The position numbers and the translations under genes were made by a program. Shown piece by piece: positions 1-11,800 of a stretch of DNA of 64,000 nucleotides; position 1 is the first letter of the stretch; each line of letters opens with the position of its first letter. Origin of the DNA: Aricia agestis. Its lineage: Eukaryota; Arthropoda; Insecta; Lepidoptera; Lycaenidae. The notes beneath the pieces were generated by a model that was not told the origin of the DNA, did not search any database, and worked only from the letters and a program-made list of their open reading frames with translations. The stretch is taken from assembly GCF_905147365.1 (NCBI RefSeq), contig NC_056418.1, positions 7,377,262 through 7,441,261 on the forward strand, written 5' to 3'.

Positions 1-171
1 CAAATGCACCTAAAACATAAAATAGTACTTACTAAAATTGACGTCACACGATAAGAATATATAATATTATGTTGTACCCTGCTCGTAATTATACCACTTA
101 AAGCGGGCCCCTAGAAAATCAATGCAATATAATTGACCGTCTAGGGTTGATATTGAAAATCGCGCGCATTT

Positions 172-311
172 GGACCTGTATTCACTTTGATTAGTGCAAG
201 TGCAGGTGATTAGTGTTTAGTAGGAATTAAAGCACTTGCACTAATCAGTCGCTGTCCACACTGACTTTCTCCTGATTAATCACCTGTTTCACTCAAAGTG
301 AATACAGGCCC
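172..311. mobile_element. Palindromic MITE
   Basis: An imperfect inverted repeat of about 45 bp per arm. The left end reads GGACCTGTATTCACTTTGA and the right end is nearly its reverse complement (TCAAAGTGAATACAGGCCC); the arms continue through a shared GGTGATTA core. There is no coding capacity. It is likely a non-autonomous DNA transposon. The rest of 1-714 is AT-rich and shows nothing else I can support. Confidence 0.6.
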
Positions 312-714
312 TTTAATCTAATTGTCAAATAAACTATTCAATAAAATTGCCTTCAGAAACGTGACGCTGTGACTGTCGGGAGTAGTATTTGTACGACGAA
401 GATTCTGAGACCGTTAAAACCCTCGGTCTAGTATATTTCTTCTGCCCAGGCTCAGCAGTTATTAGGTCATTTTCATAACAGTAATCGCCCTTCAAGAATC
501 TGTGGGGCATTAAATAAAGAAACTAGTCTGATAGCTGAATAGACAATGTATTTCAACGCCTGTTACGTATGAAATTTATATTGTAGAGGATTCTAACATT
601 TATATCTGTTAATATTAGGATTTACATGAATGTCTTTGCCTGTTAAACAGGACTTAGGAGTCCCTGATGCCGCGGCCGCATATACGTCTATCGTAATTCG
701 TACGAAGCTTCGTG

Positions 715-1177
715 CTATGATACACGCAGATACACGCAGATCCTCCAATGGTATCGTTTTAAGCACGAAGCACTACGCAGGTGCGGCCCGGGCATGAGAA
801 AAATTAAAAAGTTACGGCGAACGAACTTTTTTAAATCGAATTCAGAATCCACTTCTTCCGGATAAGGCACATTGGTTAGAGGCAACACAAACGGTCTCTC
901 AGGATTGGTATTCAGACTTTCCGCTATAGAAGTGTAATGAAAATTTTCTTCGCCCGGTTTCATCTCTATCGATTCGGATACTTTGTCTATCGACTCTTCG
1001 TGAAGTTCATCTATGTCGCTCATCTTGGAAGAAATCGATTTACTTTCAGTCGATTGACTACGAACTTCTTCTAGTTCATTCTTATGGCGAATAAATCTGT
1101 GAAGTTTATAAGAGAAGACAGAAACGTGGTGGTTAGATTTACGTACAGTTAACGGTAATGCGGTATGTTCCATCTCG
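715..1177 (-). CDS. Possible last exon of the PPIL6 gene, or a separate small gene
   Basis: An open frame on the minus strand with an ATG at 1173 and a stop at 715-717 gives 152 residues. It is rich in Ser, Glu and Asp in the middle (for example DIDELHEESIDKVSESIEM) and ends in a basic, hydrophobic tail. It reads like protein rather than random AT-rich sequence. If it is spliced to the exon at 1230-1357, the acceptor would lie just before 1177 and the frames join, but the intron would be only 52 bp with a poor pyrimidine tract. Alternatively translation starts at 1173, which has a purine at -3. I do not recognise the sequence and assign no function. Confidence 0.35.
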
Positions 1178-1229
1178 CTTTATCCTTTTCGCGGCAAACG
1201 GCATTACGATTTACGATATAATACCGTAC

Positions 1230-1357
1230 CTTTGAGCGGCTCTCATTGTTCCTGTACCCATTTTGTCTGTGATAATTTCTGGTGCCACATGATCGTACGA
1301 CTCCTCGCTAACAACGACCTCTACATCAACTATTTTAAACACATTGCTTAAAAGTTC
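1230..1357 (-). CDS. Candidate internal exon extending PPIL6
   Basis: On the minus strand an acceptor (ATTACAG) at 1358-1360 precedes 128 bases of open frame, followed by a donor AG|GTACGG at 1229. The peptide contains FKIVDVEVVVSEESYDHVAP and looks coding. The upstream frame is compatible with splicing from the end of the preceding exon at 2039 (both phase 0). This gives an extension beyond the usual end of the cyclophilin domain. Reading through the donor reaches a TAA six codons later, so it could also be the terminal exon. Support is composition and splice sites only. Confidence 0.42.
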
Positions 1358-2038
1358 CTGTAATGCACATTTCGTAAAGATTTAATTTCCTTAGCCATAA
1401 AAATACTTAAGAGTCCGTATACGAAATTTTGCCGATACCGCTCATTTTACAGACGTGATTTAACAGTTAAAATACAGTATTTCTATAAGTTTTAATGCAC
1501 AACATGCAATATCATTTCAATTATAATCTAATGTTGCAGCTAGATTTTTTATTTTTTTATTTTAAAATAATCCAACTCAAACCCGCGACAGTTTTGTGAT
1601 TTTTGCTGTAAAAGGTTTAGAATATCACCTGTTTATGAATTGTATTGATGTCTTAACGGTATGAAAAAAATGCAATGTACTGTTGAGAAAGTCGTCTATA
1701 CAATGTTGCAATTATTTTTTACCACTTTCATATAAAAAACCCTTTAAAAACCAGAAAACCTATAACTGCCCGCTACTTGGCGATCGTCCTTTTTCACCCG
1801 GCATATGAAAGACGGGCGTGAGTGTGAAGAGAGCAGTAGAAAAGATAGTACGGGCTCTTAAGTAGGTAAGTACCTATTATATTATTATTAGCTTACCTAT
1901 TATGTATTATTAGCTTTTAGATTGTATATAATATAATATATGCAACGAACAATACAATTTTGCTGTATTTCTTGGATACGAACAAACAAATCGACATTGT
2001 TTGCTTATGCGCTGTGTCAAATGATAAACTATCCCTAC

Positions 2039-5000
2039 CTCATATAGCCACTCTCCCAGCTTTGCTAAGTCTTCAATGTGTCCTTGAAGATACTCTTTAG
2101 TTCTGTTCTTTGTCTCCACATCTGGTGTTTCAACATTAAGAATCCCAGCTCTGTAGATTATAATCTTTGACGTCGGGGATTCGTACCAAGTGGGCACTGA
2201 TTCGATCTTGCGTAGTGTCTCGTCACCTTCTATCAACTGCCCAAACGCAACGTACTTGCTGGCCATCCACGGTGCCGGTTGTAGAAGCACAAAGAATTGC
2301 GTGGAGCAATCCACATTTCTATAAAACAACTTAATATTTTTAGCATTTAGATATTGTGAATTTTGATATACCTAACAAAGTTGAACCCTTTTCCGAAACG
2401 GGGTGCCGAAGGCAGACGATGCGACGGGGCGAAGTTTTAGCTCTGCCAGTACCCTTGGGGCGCCAAAGAAATCTCGCCCAGGGTGCTGGTACGTTTTGGT
2501 GTTGTTATTACCCTAATCATACGTTTCGGTGTTATTATTGTCCTAACATTGACTACGTTCTTGGTCTGAAGAGTTCCACAATACCTACGTGTGGGAAATA
2601 ATCTACCATTTCCATCATACCTGCCATCATTAGCCATGCCGAGAACTCCTCGCTTGTCGTGTTGTACGATGTAGTTTTCGCAGTCTAGACTGACACTCTT
2701 CAGTCCATATCCACCGCACTGGATCCAGCAGTCTTTCACGATGCGGTGAACAGGTGTGCCCGAGTATCCGCCTTTTCGAGTCTCACAAAGACGAACGAAA
2801 TTCTCGCATGTTTTTGGGACTATTTCTGCATACAGCTGGAAGGTGGATGCAAAGCCCAATACTGTAGACTAGATTTGATGATGTCATTGAGACACTACTG
2901 TCTACTAAATATCTACCAACTAGCTGTTGCCCGCGACTTCGTCCGCGTGGACTTTAGTTTATAGGTTGTTCCCGTACATCGATTGAGTCGTTTACGCGCA
3001 AATCAGAAAAGTATATTGTGTGGGACCTGCACATTTTTCCGGGACAAAAAATATTCCTTGTCCCAGATTCAAATTAGTATCTCGCCAATGCCAAATTTCA
3101 TCAAAATAGTTAAATAGTTTAGGCGAGAATAAAAAGTATCCCTGCCCTTTCCCGAAACTGAAAGTATTACTATACCAAATTTCATCAAAATAGATTATTT
3201 AATATATTTTGATGAAATTTGGTATGGTAATACTTTCAGTGTAATACTTTCAGTTTAGGCATAATTATAAAAGTTTATTGTGCGGGAACCGTACATTTTC
3301 CGGGACAAAATTAGTATTCCTTGTCTTTTCCCGAGACTCAAAGTAACTCCATACCAAATTTCATCAAAAAGATACGAAATCGCGCAAATCATAAAAGTAC
3401 TTATATTGTTCAGTAACCGTACATTTTTCCGAGACAAAATGTATCCTTTGTTTTTTTTTCGGTACTCAAAGTATTTTTATACCAAACAGCAAAATGGGTC
3501 CAGCCGTTTACGCGTGATATCGTGACCACGCGAAATATAACGTTCCGCGCAGCTTCACCCGCGTAAATTAGATATTTCACAGACAAATTAGTCCACAAAA
3601 AAATAGCCTATGATCCTTCACGTGGTTTACTTCTTATCTGTGCTAAATAACAGAAAAATTGCTCCAGTAGTTCGTGAGATAAGCCCTTTCAAATAGTTCC
3701 CCCGTTTTTTTCCACATTTACCTCTATTTCTTCGCTTCTATTAGTCTTAGCATGATAAAATATAGTCTATAGCCTTCCTCGATAAATGGGCTATCTAACA
3801 CTGAAATAATTTTCCAAATCGGATCAGTAGTTCCTAAGATTAGCACGGTCAAATAAGCCCTTTCAAATAATTTCTCCCGTTTTTTCGACACTTTCCTCTA
3901 TTTCTTTGCTTCTATTAGTCTTAGCGCAATAAAATATAACCTATAGCCTTTCTCGATAGATAGGCTATCTAACACTGAAATAATTTTTCAAATCGGACCA
4001 GTAGTTCCTGAGATTAGCGCGTTCAAGTAAGCCATATCAAATAATTTCTCCCGTTTTTAGACACTTTCCTCTATTTCTTCACTTCTATTAGTTTTAGCGC
4101 AATAAAATATAACCTGTAGCCTTCCTGGATAAATAGGCTATCTAACACTGAAAGAATTTTTCAAATCGAACCAGTAGTTCCTGAGATTAGCGCGTTCAAA
4201 TAAGCTCTTTCAAATAATTTCCCCCCCGTTTTTTCCACACTTTCCTCTATTTCTCCGCTCCTATTAATATTAGCGTGATAAATATAGCCTGAGGCCTTCC
4301 TCGATAAATGGGCTATCTAACACTGAAAGAATTTTTCAAATCGGACCAGTAGTTCCTGAGATTAGCGCGTTCAAACAAACAAACAAACTAACAAACTCTT
4401 CCGCTTTATAATATTAAGTATACATAAGAGCCCCCGCAGACTGCAGACTTTTCTAGTCGGCCGATAGTTTGACCAAGTTGCAGGTTTTCAGAACGTAATT
4501 ATCGGCCGATACAAATCGTTTAGTATGCGCACCTTCATGCATCTTCGTGCTGATTAAGCTTTCTATCAAATTATCGGCCGACTAAAAGCCTGCAGTCTGC
4601 GGGGCTCTAACGAAAACGTCTTACCATGAATATCAGTGTTCCAATGTGTTCGTCGTTGATAGAGATGTGCATATAAACACATGGTCTCTGAAAGTTCAAC
4701 GCATTACGCAAGAGCTATGCAAGTAAAAAAGACTATGGCTGCGACTTAGTGGTGTCACAACTCACAATAGGCGAATGTTACTAAGTAAATAATTGATTGA
4801 ATAGTTATACATTATTATATTCTAAGTAATTATTATTAACTACTAGTAAAAGCTAAGTGACTATTGGTGTTAAATATGGCTAAGAGGTGGAAGTACTAAC
4901 TCCGGAACACCTGATGTACGTGACAAAGTTCTCTTCGGCTTCCTTTTGGTAATCTAAACTGACGTGGTAGTGGTATTTCTCCTTTACAGCAGCGCGCAGC

Positions 5001-5519
5001 TCTTTTTCACCTCCCAGGAACTTGTCGTTAACGATTACAGCCACTTGGCCATCCAGACAGTACGCTGGGGTTCTGTAGTAGACTTTCAGTTCATCCAAAA
5101 AATCACACCATTCAACAGAAGTCAACCCTAAAATGAAATCATTATTTATTGTATTGACCTAAACATGATTGTAGATTCTTACAATCTCGACAACTCCTCG
5201 AAAAGGCTTTAGAAATACCATGAACTGTAGGTTCTTCAAAAACTCGTGGCCGATACTTGTATAATCCTCTTACTATGTGTGAAGAGTAAATAAATTCCTT
5301 TGCAAGTCTATTTCCGATTACAGTGAATTTCACAAGCTCCTTATTTTGTTCCTTCTTTCTAATAGCTGACTTAGGTCTAGGATAGCAAGGATTATCGACA
5401 GAATTGTGGGCATATTTAATTTTATCACTTAATTTAGGCTTAATGGTTTTTGCCCATGGATGTAAGTCTATGATTTCTTTTGTGCCACTAATTTTATATG
5501 AGAAAGTCGAGGATTCCAT
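2039..5519 (-). CDS. PPIL6: Peptidyl-prolyl cis-trans isomerase-like 6 (cyclophilin family), core exons
   Basis: Rebuilt minus-strand exons are 5519-5183, 5127-4911 (or -4901), 4687-4625, 2835-2621 and 2318-2039. Spliced together they align by eye along most of vertebrate PPIL6. An N-terminal region (KFTVIGNRLAKEFIYSSHIV) is followed by VIVNDKFLGGEKEL, then the cyclophilin fold: HIGTLIFM joined to LYAEIVPKTCENF, VHRIVKDCWIQCGG, KRGVLGMANDGR, and FFVLLQPAPWMASKYVAFGQ. The Arg of HRI and the Gln of WIQ are kept. The Phe usual in the active site is Trp, as in vertebrate PPIL6, so strong isomerase activity is doubtful. PPIL6 is a poorly studied protein, so the role is not assigned further. Exon 3, only 63 bp, was found from the domain alignment. 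The exon 2 donor is ambiguous. If the last intron is not used, the frame continues to a stop at 1910. The start ATG at 5519 has a divergent neighbour, HEATR6. Confidence 0.85.
2922..3580. repeat. Lepidopteran interspersed repeat in PPIL6 intron
   Basis: It begins with GCCCGCGACTTCGTCCGCGT, a phrase I associate with very common lepidopteran interspersed repeats. It carries several diverged copies of an inner block (accgtacattttCCGGGACAAAA, ATACCAAATTTCATCAAAA) and an internal hairpin at 3159-3239 with arms of about 35 bp. The whole lies in the PPIL6 intron between 2836 and 4624. The element class is uncertain; LINE 3'-end or SINE relatives are likely. Confidence 0.5.
3681..4375. repeat. Tandem repeat, about 174-bp unit, four copies
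   Basis: The block AAGCCCTTTCAAATAATTTC recurs at 3681, 3855, 4029 and 4202, giving a period of 173-174 bp. Each unit holds CTCTATTTCTTCGCTTCTAT, GGGCTATCTAACACTGAAA and CAGTAGTTCCTGAGATTAGC. The array ends in (CAAA)n followed by CTCTTCCGCTTTATAATATT, which resembles the 3' terminus of lepidopteran RTE-like elements. It lies in the PPIL6 intron. A single unit of the same family is at 60010-60240. Confidence 0.75.
4428..4607. mobile_element. MITE with TAA target duplication (PIF/Harbinger-like)
   Basis: A 180-bp element with inverted ends: left GAGCCCCCGCAGACTGCAGA, right complement GAGCCCCGCAGACTGCAGG. Arms continue through GTCGGCCGATA. It is flanked by TAA at 4425-4427 and 4608-4610. A three-base TAA duplication with GGGC-type ends fits the PIF/Harbinger pattern. 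Its edge is 17 bp from the donor site of the 63-bp PPIL6 exon at 4625-4687. Confidence 0.7.
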
Positions 5520-5895
5520 AATATTGAGCTAAATTATGTAAACAAAGATTTGTCAAAAAATCAATTCAAATGTCTTGTAAGTTGTAACAAAAAGCAAACA
5601 GTTTTTGGATTCATTATTTTTTATTTATTGGCAAAATAGTATGTTTTATTTTATTGTGACAAAGACGTAGATGAATCAGTTTGACACTGACGGTTGCCAT
5701 GACTCATGACGTTTGAAGAAGAAGATGGAAAACCAGCAACAAATGTTAGAAAATTGTGCATTTTCTTGATTTAAATTTTTTATTACTGCTTATAATTACT
5801 ATATTAAATATCAAAATTCGTATATACAAAAGTATCAGTTAACCAAGGCTTTGTTATTCCAAGCTGTGGTGGAAAATTATTCGTTTCATATCAAA
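5520..5895. promoter_or_regulatory. Shared head-to-head promoter region of PPIL6 and HEATR6
   Basis: The start codons of the two divergent genes are 376 bp apart, so both 5' regions and transcription starts must sit here unless an upstream noncoding exon was missed. The interval holds adjacent TGACTCA (5700-5706) and TGACGT (5707-5712), which match AP-1 and CRE-like sites. No convincing TATA box is seen. A 14-codon upstream ORF (ATG 5725, stop 5767-5769) could lie in the HEATR6 leader if transcription starts upstream of it. Confidence 0.5.
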
Positions 5896-8800
5896 ATGAA
5901 CTTATCCCAGCAGTTTTCGATGATCTCTACTGAATTGTGTAATAATTTGTATGTGAAAGGATACAATAAGTTAGCAGTTAACTCGCTCATAGATGAACTA
6001 AACGCTAAACCATACAAATCGGAACTTTTTGTATCAATACAGGTATGTTCTTTCATTTTGGTTGTACAATACTTTTTGACCTAATTTTAAAAAATTACTG
6101 AGTATTTTTTGTATTTTAGGACGCAAACCCACTTATAATAGGTTTGTGTGTTAACATAAAACCATCAGATGAGTGTCTGTCAGCGAAAACTTCTCATCTA
6201 ATATGTAAAATCATAACAAAACAAAACATACAGTTCCCCGGAGATTCCATAAGCAGAGCTGTGGGATGGCATTTACAATGTTTGAAGACATGTTCAGATA
6301 TAATACTCCCGGATATATTACACAATTTGCAGTGCATACTGCAATACAATCCACTGAGTGGCACGCAGGTAATGTTATTTTTCGTCAATACATCAAGATC
6401 TTAAGAATTCCTTGGATTTTACCAATTATCTTTTTTCAGTACATCAATGATTTCATTGGGAAGGATGGATTCTTATTAAATGTAATCTACATCGATAAAA
6501 ATATTGTTTCAAATGCTCAAAATTCACTGCAGATATATTTAATGGCTTACAAATGCATTATCAGTCTCTTGACTATTGATGATAATAAATCTAATGAAGA
6601 AAAGTCTATCACAGTGGACACAAAGGAAAATTTAGTACAAGTTGTTATTAATTTTCTAATGAAAGGATATACAAAAACACAAGATGAATTTATGTACTGC
6701 AAGGTAAGGTACTTAAACCTAATAGAACTGCTTGTATTACAATGTTGCTAATGAAGTTTGTACAACCCGTCGGAAATATCTTCGCCTCGCTGGAATGTGC
6801 TTCCCCGCGCCCTTCCCCGCTCATCTGCCCATTATCGTCTATCCAGTACGACGAATAGACGATAACAGGCAGAAGAGTGGAGAAGCGCATTCCAGCAAGG
6901 TCCTCAGATATTTCCGATGGGTTACATTTTTTTCTTTCAATATTTTCTTACCTGACAACTTATAAAGGAGGACTATTTATGATTAATATTATTGAATTTA
7001 GCATCTTATGTATGCTTGTGCCTCTGTACCTCTTAGTACTAACACTAATAAGATTTATAATAATGTCAATAGATTTATAATTAGTTTTAAGTTAAGTAAA
7101 CTAGGTATAACCATATGTGCAGAATTTAATATTTAAATTATATTCTAGGTAGTGATATCAGCGTTGCGAGTTCTTGCCCATATTCACTTCAATGATGCAA
7201 ATGTATGTGTTCAGACACCGGAAATTGTGGGTATTTGTAGATACTTTATTCTTTATGGTATACTCAATCAAAACAACAAACCAGAAAGATTGATGCCAGC
7301 ACAACAGACTATTGCTTCAGCACCAGTAAAACCCAACACCAAAGGGGGAAAGGTAAGTAAGAAAAACCATTTTCCAGTATTTATTTTGATTCACAAGACT
7401 AGTGAACAATGGCATCAAGAGTGAATATCACTTTTACACCAGTTTTTAAGTTTAAATAAAATTTTATATATTAAAAAAAAATTGAAGTATTTCAAAGTTG
7501 GAATTAGGTCATGTCTTTTTCAAACATATTTCATCATATATTTTATTATTACAGAAACAAAAACAAAGAAAGCAAAGAAACAATGCTATCGAAAGTCTCA
7601 AGAAGGAAATACCTGTGTCTGATCGTAGTTTGATGAAAGATGTAGATAACTTCGAAAACAATGCTGCATATAGACCTGCCAGTAAGAATTATTTGGAGCC
7701 CAACAAGAGTAAGGCTGTTTGGACTTTGACTAGTGACTCTGACATGTCCGATATGGAGAGCGGTAGAGAGGCTAAACTCATAGCTTTGAAGTCCAGAGTA
7801 AGACAGAGTGCCGCAAATCTATTCTTAGTTTTATTCAAGGTGAGCTTGACAGTATGAATTTTTGATTGAGCTTATAATATTATGTAACCATTGCAAAAAG
7901 TATATTTTATTTTAACTGTTTTGGACCAAACAATACAAGTTATTTTCTTCTTAGCCTAAAGTACCTGTTAAAATTTTCTTATTCTCAGGTAAAAGAAAAG
8001 AGGGAAATTTTTGGTTACTGGTGGGCACTGTTTCCTGATTCTCCAGAGCCTAGCAACTGGCTAGCTGAGCCTAACTCTAAGAAGACCCTAGCATACTGTG
8101 CCCTCACAGATCCTATAGCTAGCAGTAGAGCTGCTGCGCTTAGTGTTATATTGGCCTTGCTGTCTGGTTCTCGACCTTATTTGTCTCAGGCAGAAGTTTG
8201 GTAAGTAGAAACTTCATAAATTACCTATACAGTTTGTAAGTTAAAATTTCTTACACTGATCCATGTTGCTGTCTTCGTCTGATACCTTGCAAATGCCACT
8301 TGACAGATAATGACAGGGACGTAGATTAGCGTGAGCCTAGAGAGAATGTTTTTATTAATAGTGGGATAGTAATGTTAATTATTCAACTTCAATATTTGCT
8401 TTGCCTAATCCTTTTACTTATGGGATCAGATGTCCAGATCTTAGAAGGTTTTTTGATATTTGAATTGATGTCACGAATCATAATATAATGAAGCCGACAT
8501 GTGTTTTTTTCAGCAAAAAGTGGAATGCTTCGTTCATTCCATTCTCAGTATCTTTAGGTAACATAATAAACTGTATGCACAAGGTGCTAGTTAGTATATT
8601 GGACACTGAGCGAGGCCATGCTGTGATACTAGTCGCGCTCAAGTGCTGCGCAGCGCTGGTACAAGCCACGCCGTACCATAAGATGCAAGAGGGCTTGATA
8701 ACTGAACTAGTACGGGCTACTAGAAAGTTCTTGATACATAGAGGTATAGTACTTATATTTTTTTTAATAAATAAATTTCTGAACCATTACATAGTTTATG

Positions 8801-11800
8801 TAGTTGCTTCTTTTGTTTTTTATAATGAATTATTATTTTATTGGACAGGTTAATGTCTACTGCAAAAAGCACATTACTCATTAGATTATATTTGTTTTTA
8901 TTATCATGTGTAAGTTTGCATATAAATTTTGTGCAAATTGAACATTACAATACCCCAACCTAGGCGTAGCTGTGTTAAGCTGTAAGTTCTAGGCAGATTG
9001 GGGGATTGTAATGCTCAATTTGTACAAAATTTATCATATACAAACTGTATGTTAAGTTATAAAACAAGACTCAGTAAGACCTTTTTGTCATGCTTGGAGT
9101 AAAGTTTTTTATTTTATTTTGAACGAAGAGTATCATTATTCATGTTAATCACAAACGCGTTATTGAAAATTCAGATGTGACATTACAAGTTGGAGCACTT
9201 ATCACTATTGGCTGTGTTCTATCTATTGACCCCAAAGTGCCAGAAGTGCTTAAATCTATGGAGAAAGACGCTTCTACCTCGTGTAAAACACAGAGCGATG
9301 AAAACTCAGATCTGAATAATTTAGACGACGAAGAAGGCTACTCTGATGATGAATTTTTCGCCGAAGAAGTTAGCGATAAGAAAGAAAATGAATATTGCTT
9401 CAAGAGTTGGATCTTGGATATATGTTTCAAAAATATTGGATGGCTCTTTAAAGGAAATGAACGTGTGGTATGTGTTGTTTATTTTTGATATTTTTTTTCA
9501 CAGTTTATTTCCGATCCCAAAATCACTTTGCTTACAATTAAAAGGACAACAATTTTCATGTCACTTCTGTAAATAGCGTGTCGATTGAATTATGTGAAAC
9601 GTTAGCATCAAAGTTACAGCATTTTGTAAATGAAAATAACGCCTCCGTAGTCTAGTGGTATAGGGTGCGGCTCTTGACTCGGAGGTCGTTGGTTCGATTC
9701 CTGCGTCGGAAACATGTTATTTCCAAGTTTGGTTAGGATAATGCAGGCTGATCACCTGATTGTCTGACAAGTAAGATGGATATGCGTCGGATGGGCATGT
9801 AAAAAGTCGGTCCTGCGCCTAATCTCTCGCCGCGCCGGTCGTGTCGGTCTTCCGTCCCACTGAGTTATGAGAGTAAAGGAATACTAAACGTACGTAGCTG
9901 GCCCGGTTTCAATGAAACCGGCCACCGTCACCGAAACCGGTGTGGGAGCTATTATTATTTTGTAAATACCGACAGCGCTTACGGAGTGTGTGGCCCGATT
10001 CTCGCAGATTTTTAATCACCATTTCAATAGCATTAGGTCCAGTTGATCCAGCTATTGCTAATCGTTTCCATCTCAAATAGTCTTCTTTTACTATAAGACT
10101 TCCAAAAAAAGATTCTAATATATTGTATTATTTTCAGAGATGTATACCGTCCGCTATACCGGTCGTCCTTGAATCGCTGCAAGTTCTATCGGCTATAGCG
10201 TTCCACCACTTGTCTGAGTTGCTCAAACCACATCTGACTCTACTAGCTGATGTGCTCAGCGAAGTGTTACAACATGAGCACCAAGACGTTGTATTGCAAG
10301 CGTCGCGAACGATCAGTATTATAGGCGACGCTATACAGAAGCTCGGTATGTGAAAAATAATTCATTTTGTAAAATAATAATAGGTTCGGGTCGCAGAGCA
10401 TTATTTTCTCTTACAATTGAGCACAAAATATATTATAAATGCAAAAGTGTGTTTGTCCGACTGTCTGTTACCTCTTCACGCTCAAACGGCTGAACCGTTT
10501 ACTTAAAATTTTGTGTTGAGATACCTTGAGAGACCAAAATGGACATAGAATAGTTTTTGTTGTGAAAAAATGTATGGTTTCCGCACGATAAATAAATTGA
10601 GACGCAACGAATTAGTGGACGTCAACTAGTCTAAAATATACCAACAACAGAATCTTACATACAAATTTTCAGAGCAAATAGACGAACCGCCTAACCTCAA
10701 ACACTGCGTGTACATGTGGGAGACAGTACTAGGGCCGTTGTCGTCAGTGCTGCAACACGACGCGACGTCCGCCAAGGCCGTCGTCTGCGACTGTATCGCG
10801 AACATCGGGGAGCGGACCTTCAAGGAGCTACCGGTGAGTTCTTCTTCTTCGTTTTCAAAGTTCTCCGGGGAAAATTGGCATACCAAAATAATGCCTTGAA
10901 GCTAGTAGATCGTAAGGCTAATAGCTAATTGTCTCATTAATGAATGGATATATTGTTATTCCATTTTAAACGATTAGTACTTGTTTTAAAACGATAGCAA
11001 ATAGTCGTTCGCGAGTGAAGGAAGCTATGAATTTAATTAAACGAATTTCTACTTAACGGACTTTAAGGCTTACTTAGAACTACTTAGAACTAGTCTTATA
11101 ATAATAATATATACTCATAATATTATGTTATTTTATTCCAGAGTCGCACGCAGATGTTATGCTGTGCGCTGCTGGTGGGCTCGTGTGGGGACGCAGACGC
11201 GGCCGTGCGCGCCGCCGCCGTGCGCGCGCTCGCCATGGCGGTCATATACCGCACGCTCAGAGAGGTATACACCCACTTTGACCACGCTCACTTTTAATAA
11301 TATGGAATATAATTCGTAGTGACCTAAATGCAAAGTTATTGTGTGGACAATGGCTTCCAATTGTAACGACTCGTATAGATCGACTTTTAATATATTGTTC
11401 ACAGATACAAATGTATTAGAAAGAAGTATTTTTGTTTTACCAGTTATACGAATGATAAATAAAAAAAAACCTGTTCAAATTTAGTTTGTTATTATTTTTA
11501 GCAATATTCCGCCTGTTCGTCACAGTAGATACAGACAATACATTAGTTGAAATATAAGGCGGGCCCAAACTCGTAAAAAAGTATGTTATGTACAGGACAT
11601 GTGTTTCGTGTGCGACTGCGGTGAGAACGTGCTGCGCGCGCTGGCTGAGCCGAGCGTGGTGGTGCGGACGAAGGCGGCCTGGGCGCTCGCCAACCTCAGC
11701 GACGCGCTCGTATTGAACATGTGAGCACACCCCTACATTTTACAAACATTTCATCGGAAATGTCGCTGACGCATCGCAAATTTCCACGATGCGTGCTGCG

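Noticed and set aside
2356..2601. Plus-strand frame of 81 codons
   Set aside because: It lies opposite the PPIL6 intron between 2318 and 2621; the minus-strand gene explains the flanking conservation.
9641..9715. Possible tRNA gene
   Set aside because: A and B boxes are present, but the cloverleaf stems do not pair well and two further copies share the non-tRNA body and target duplications, so it is a SINE head.
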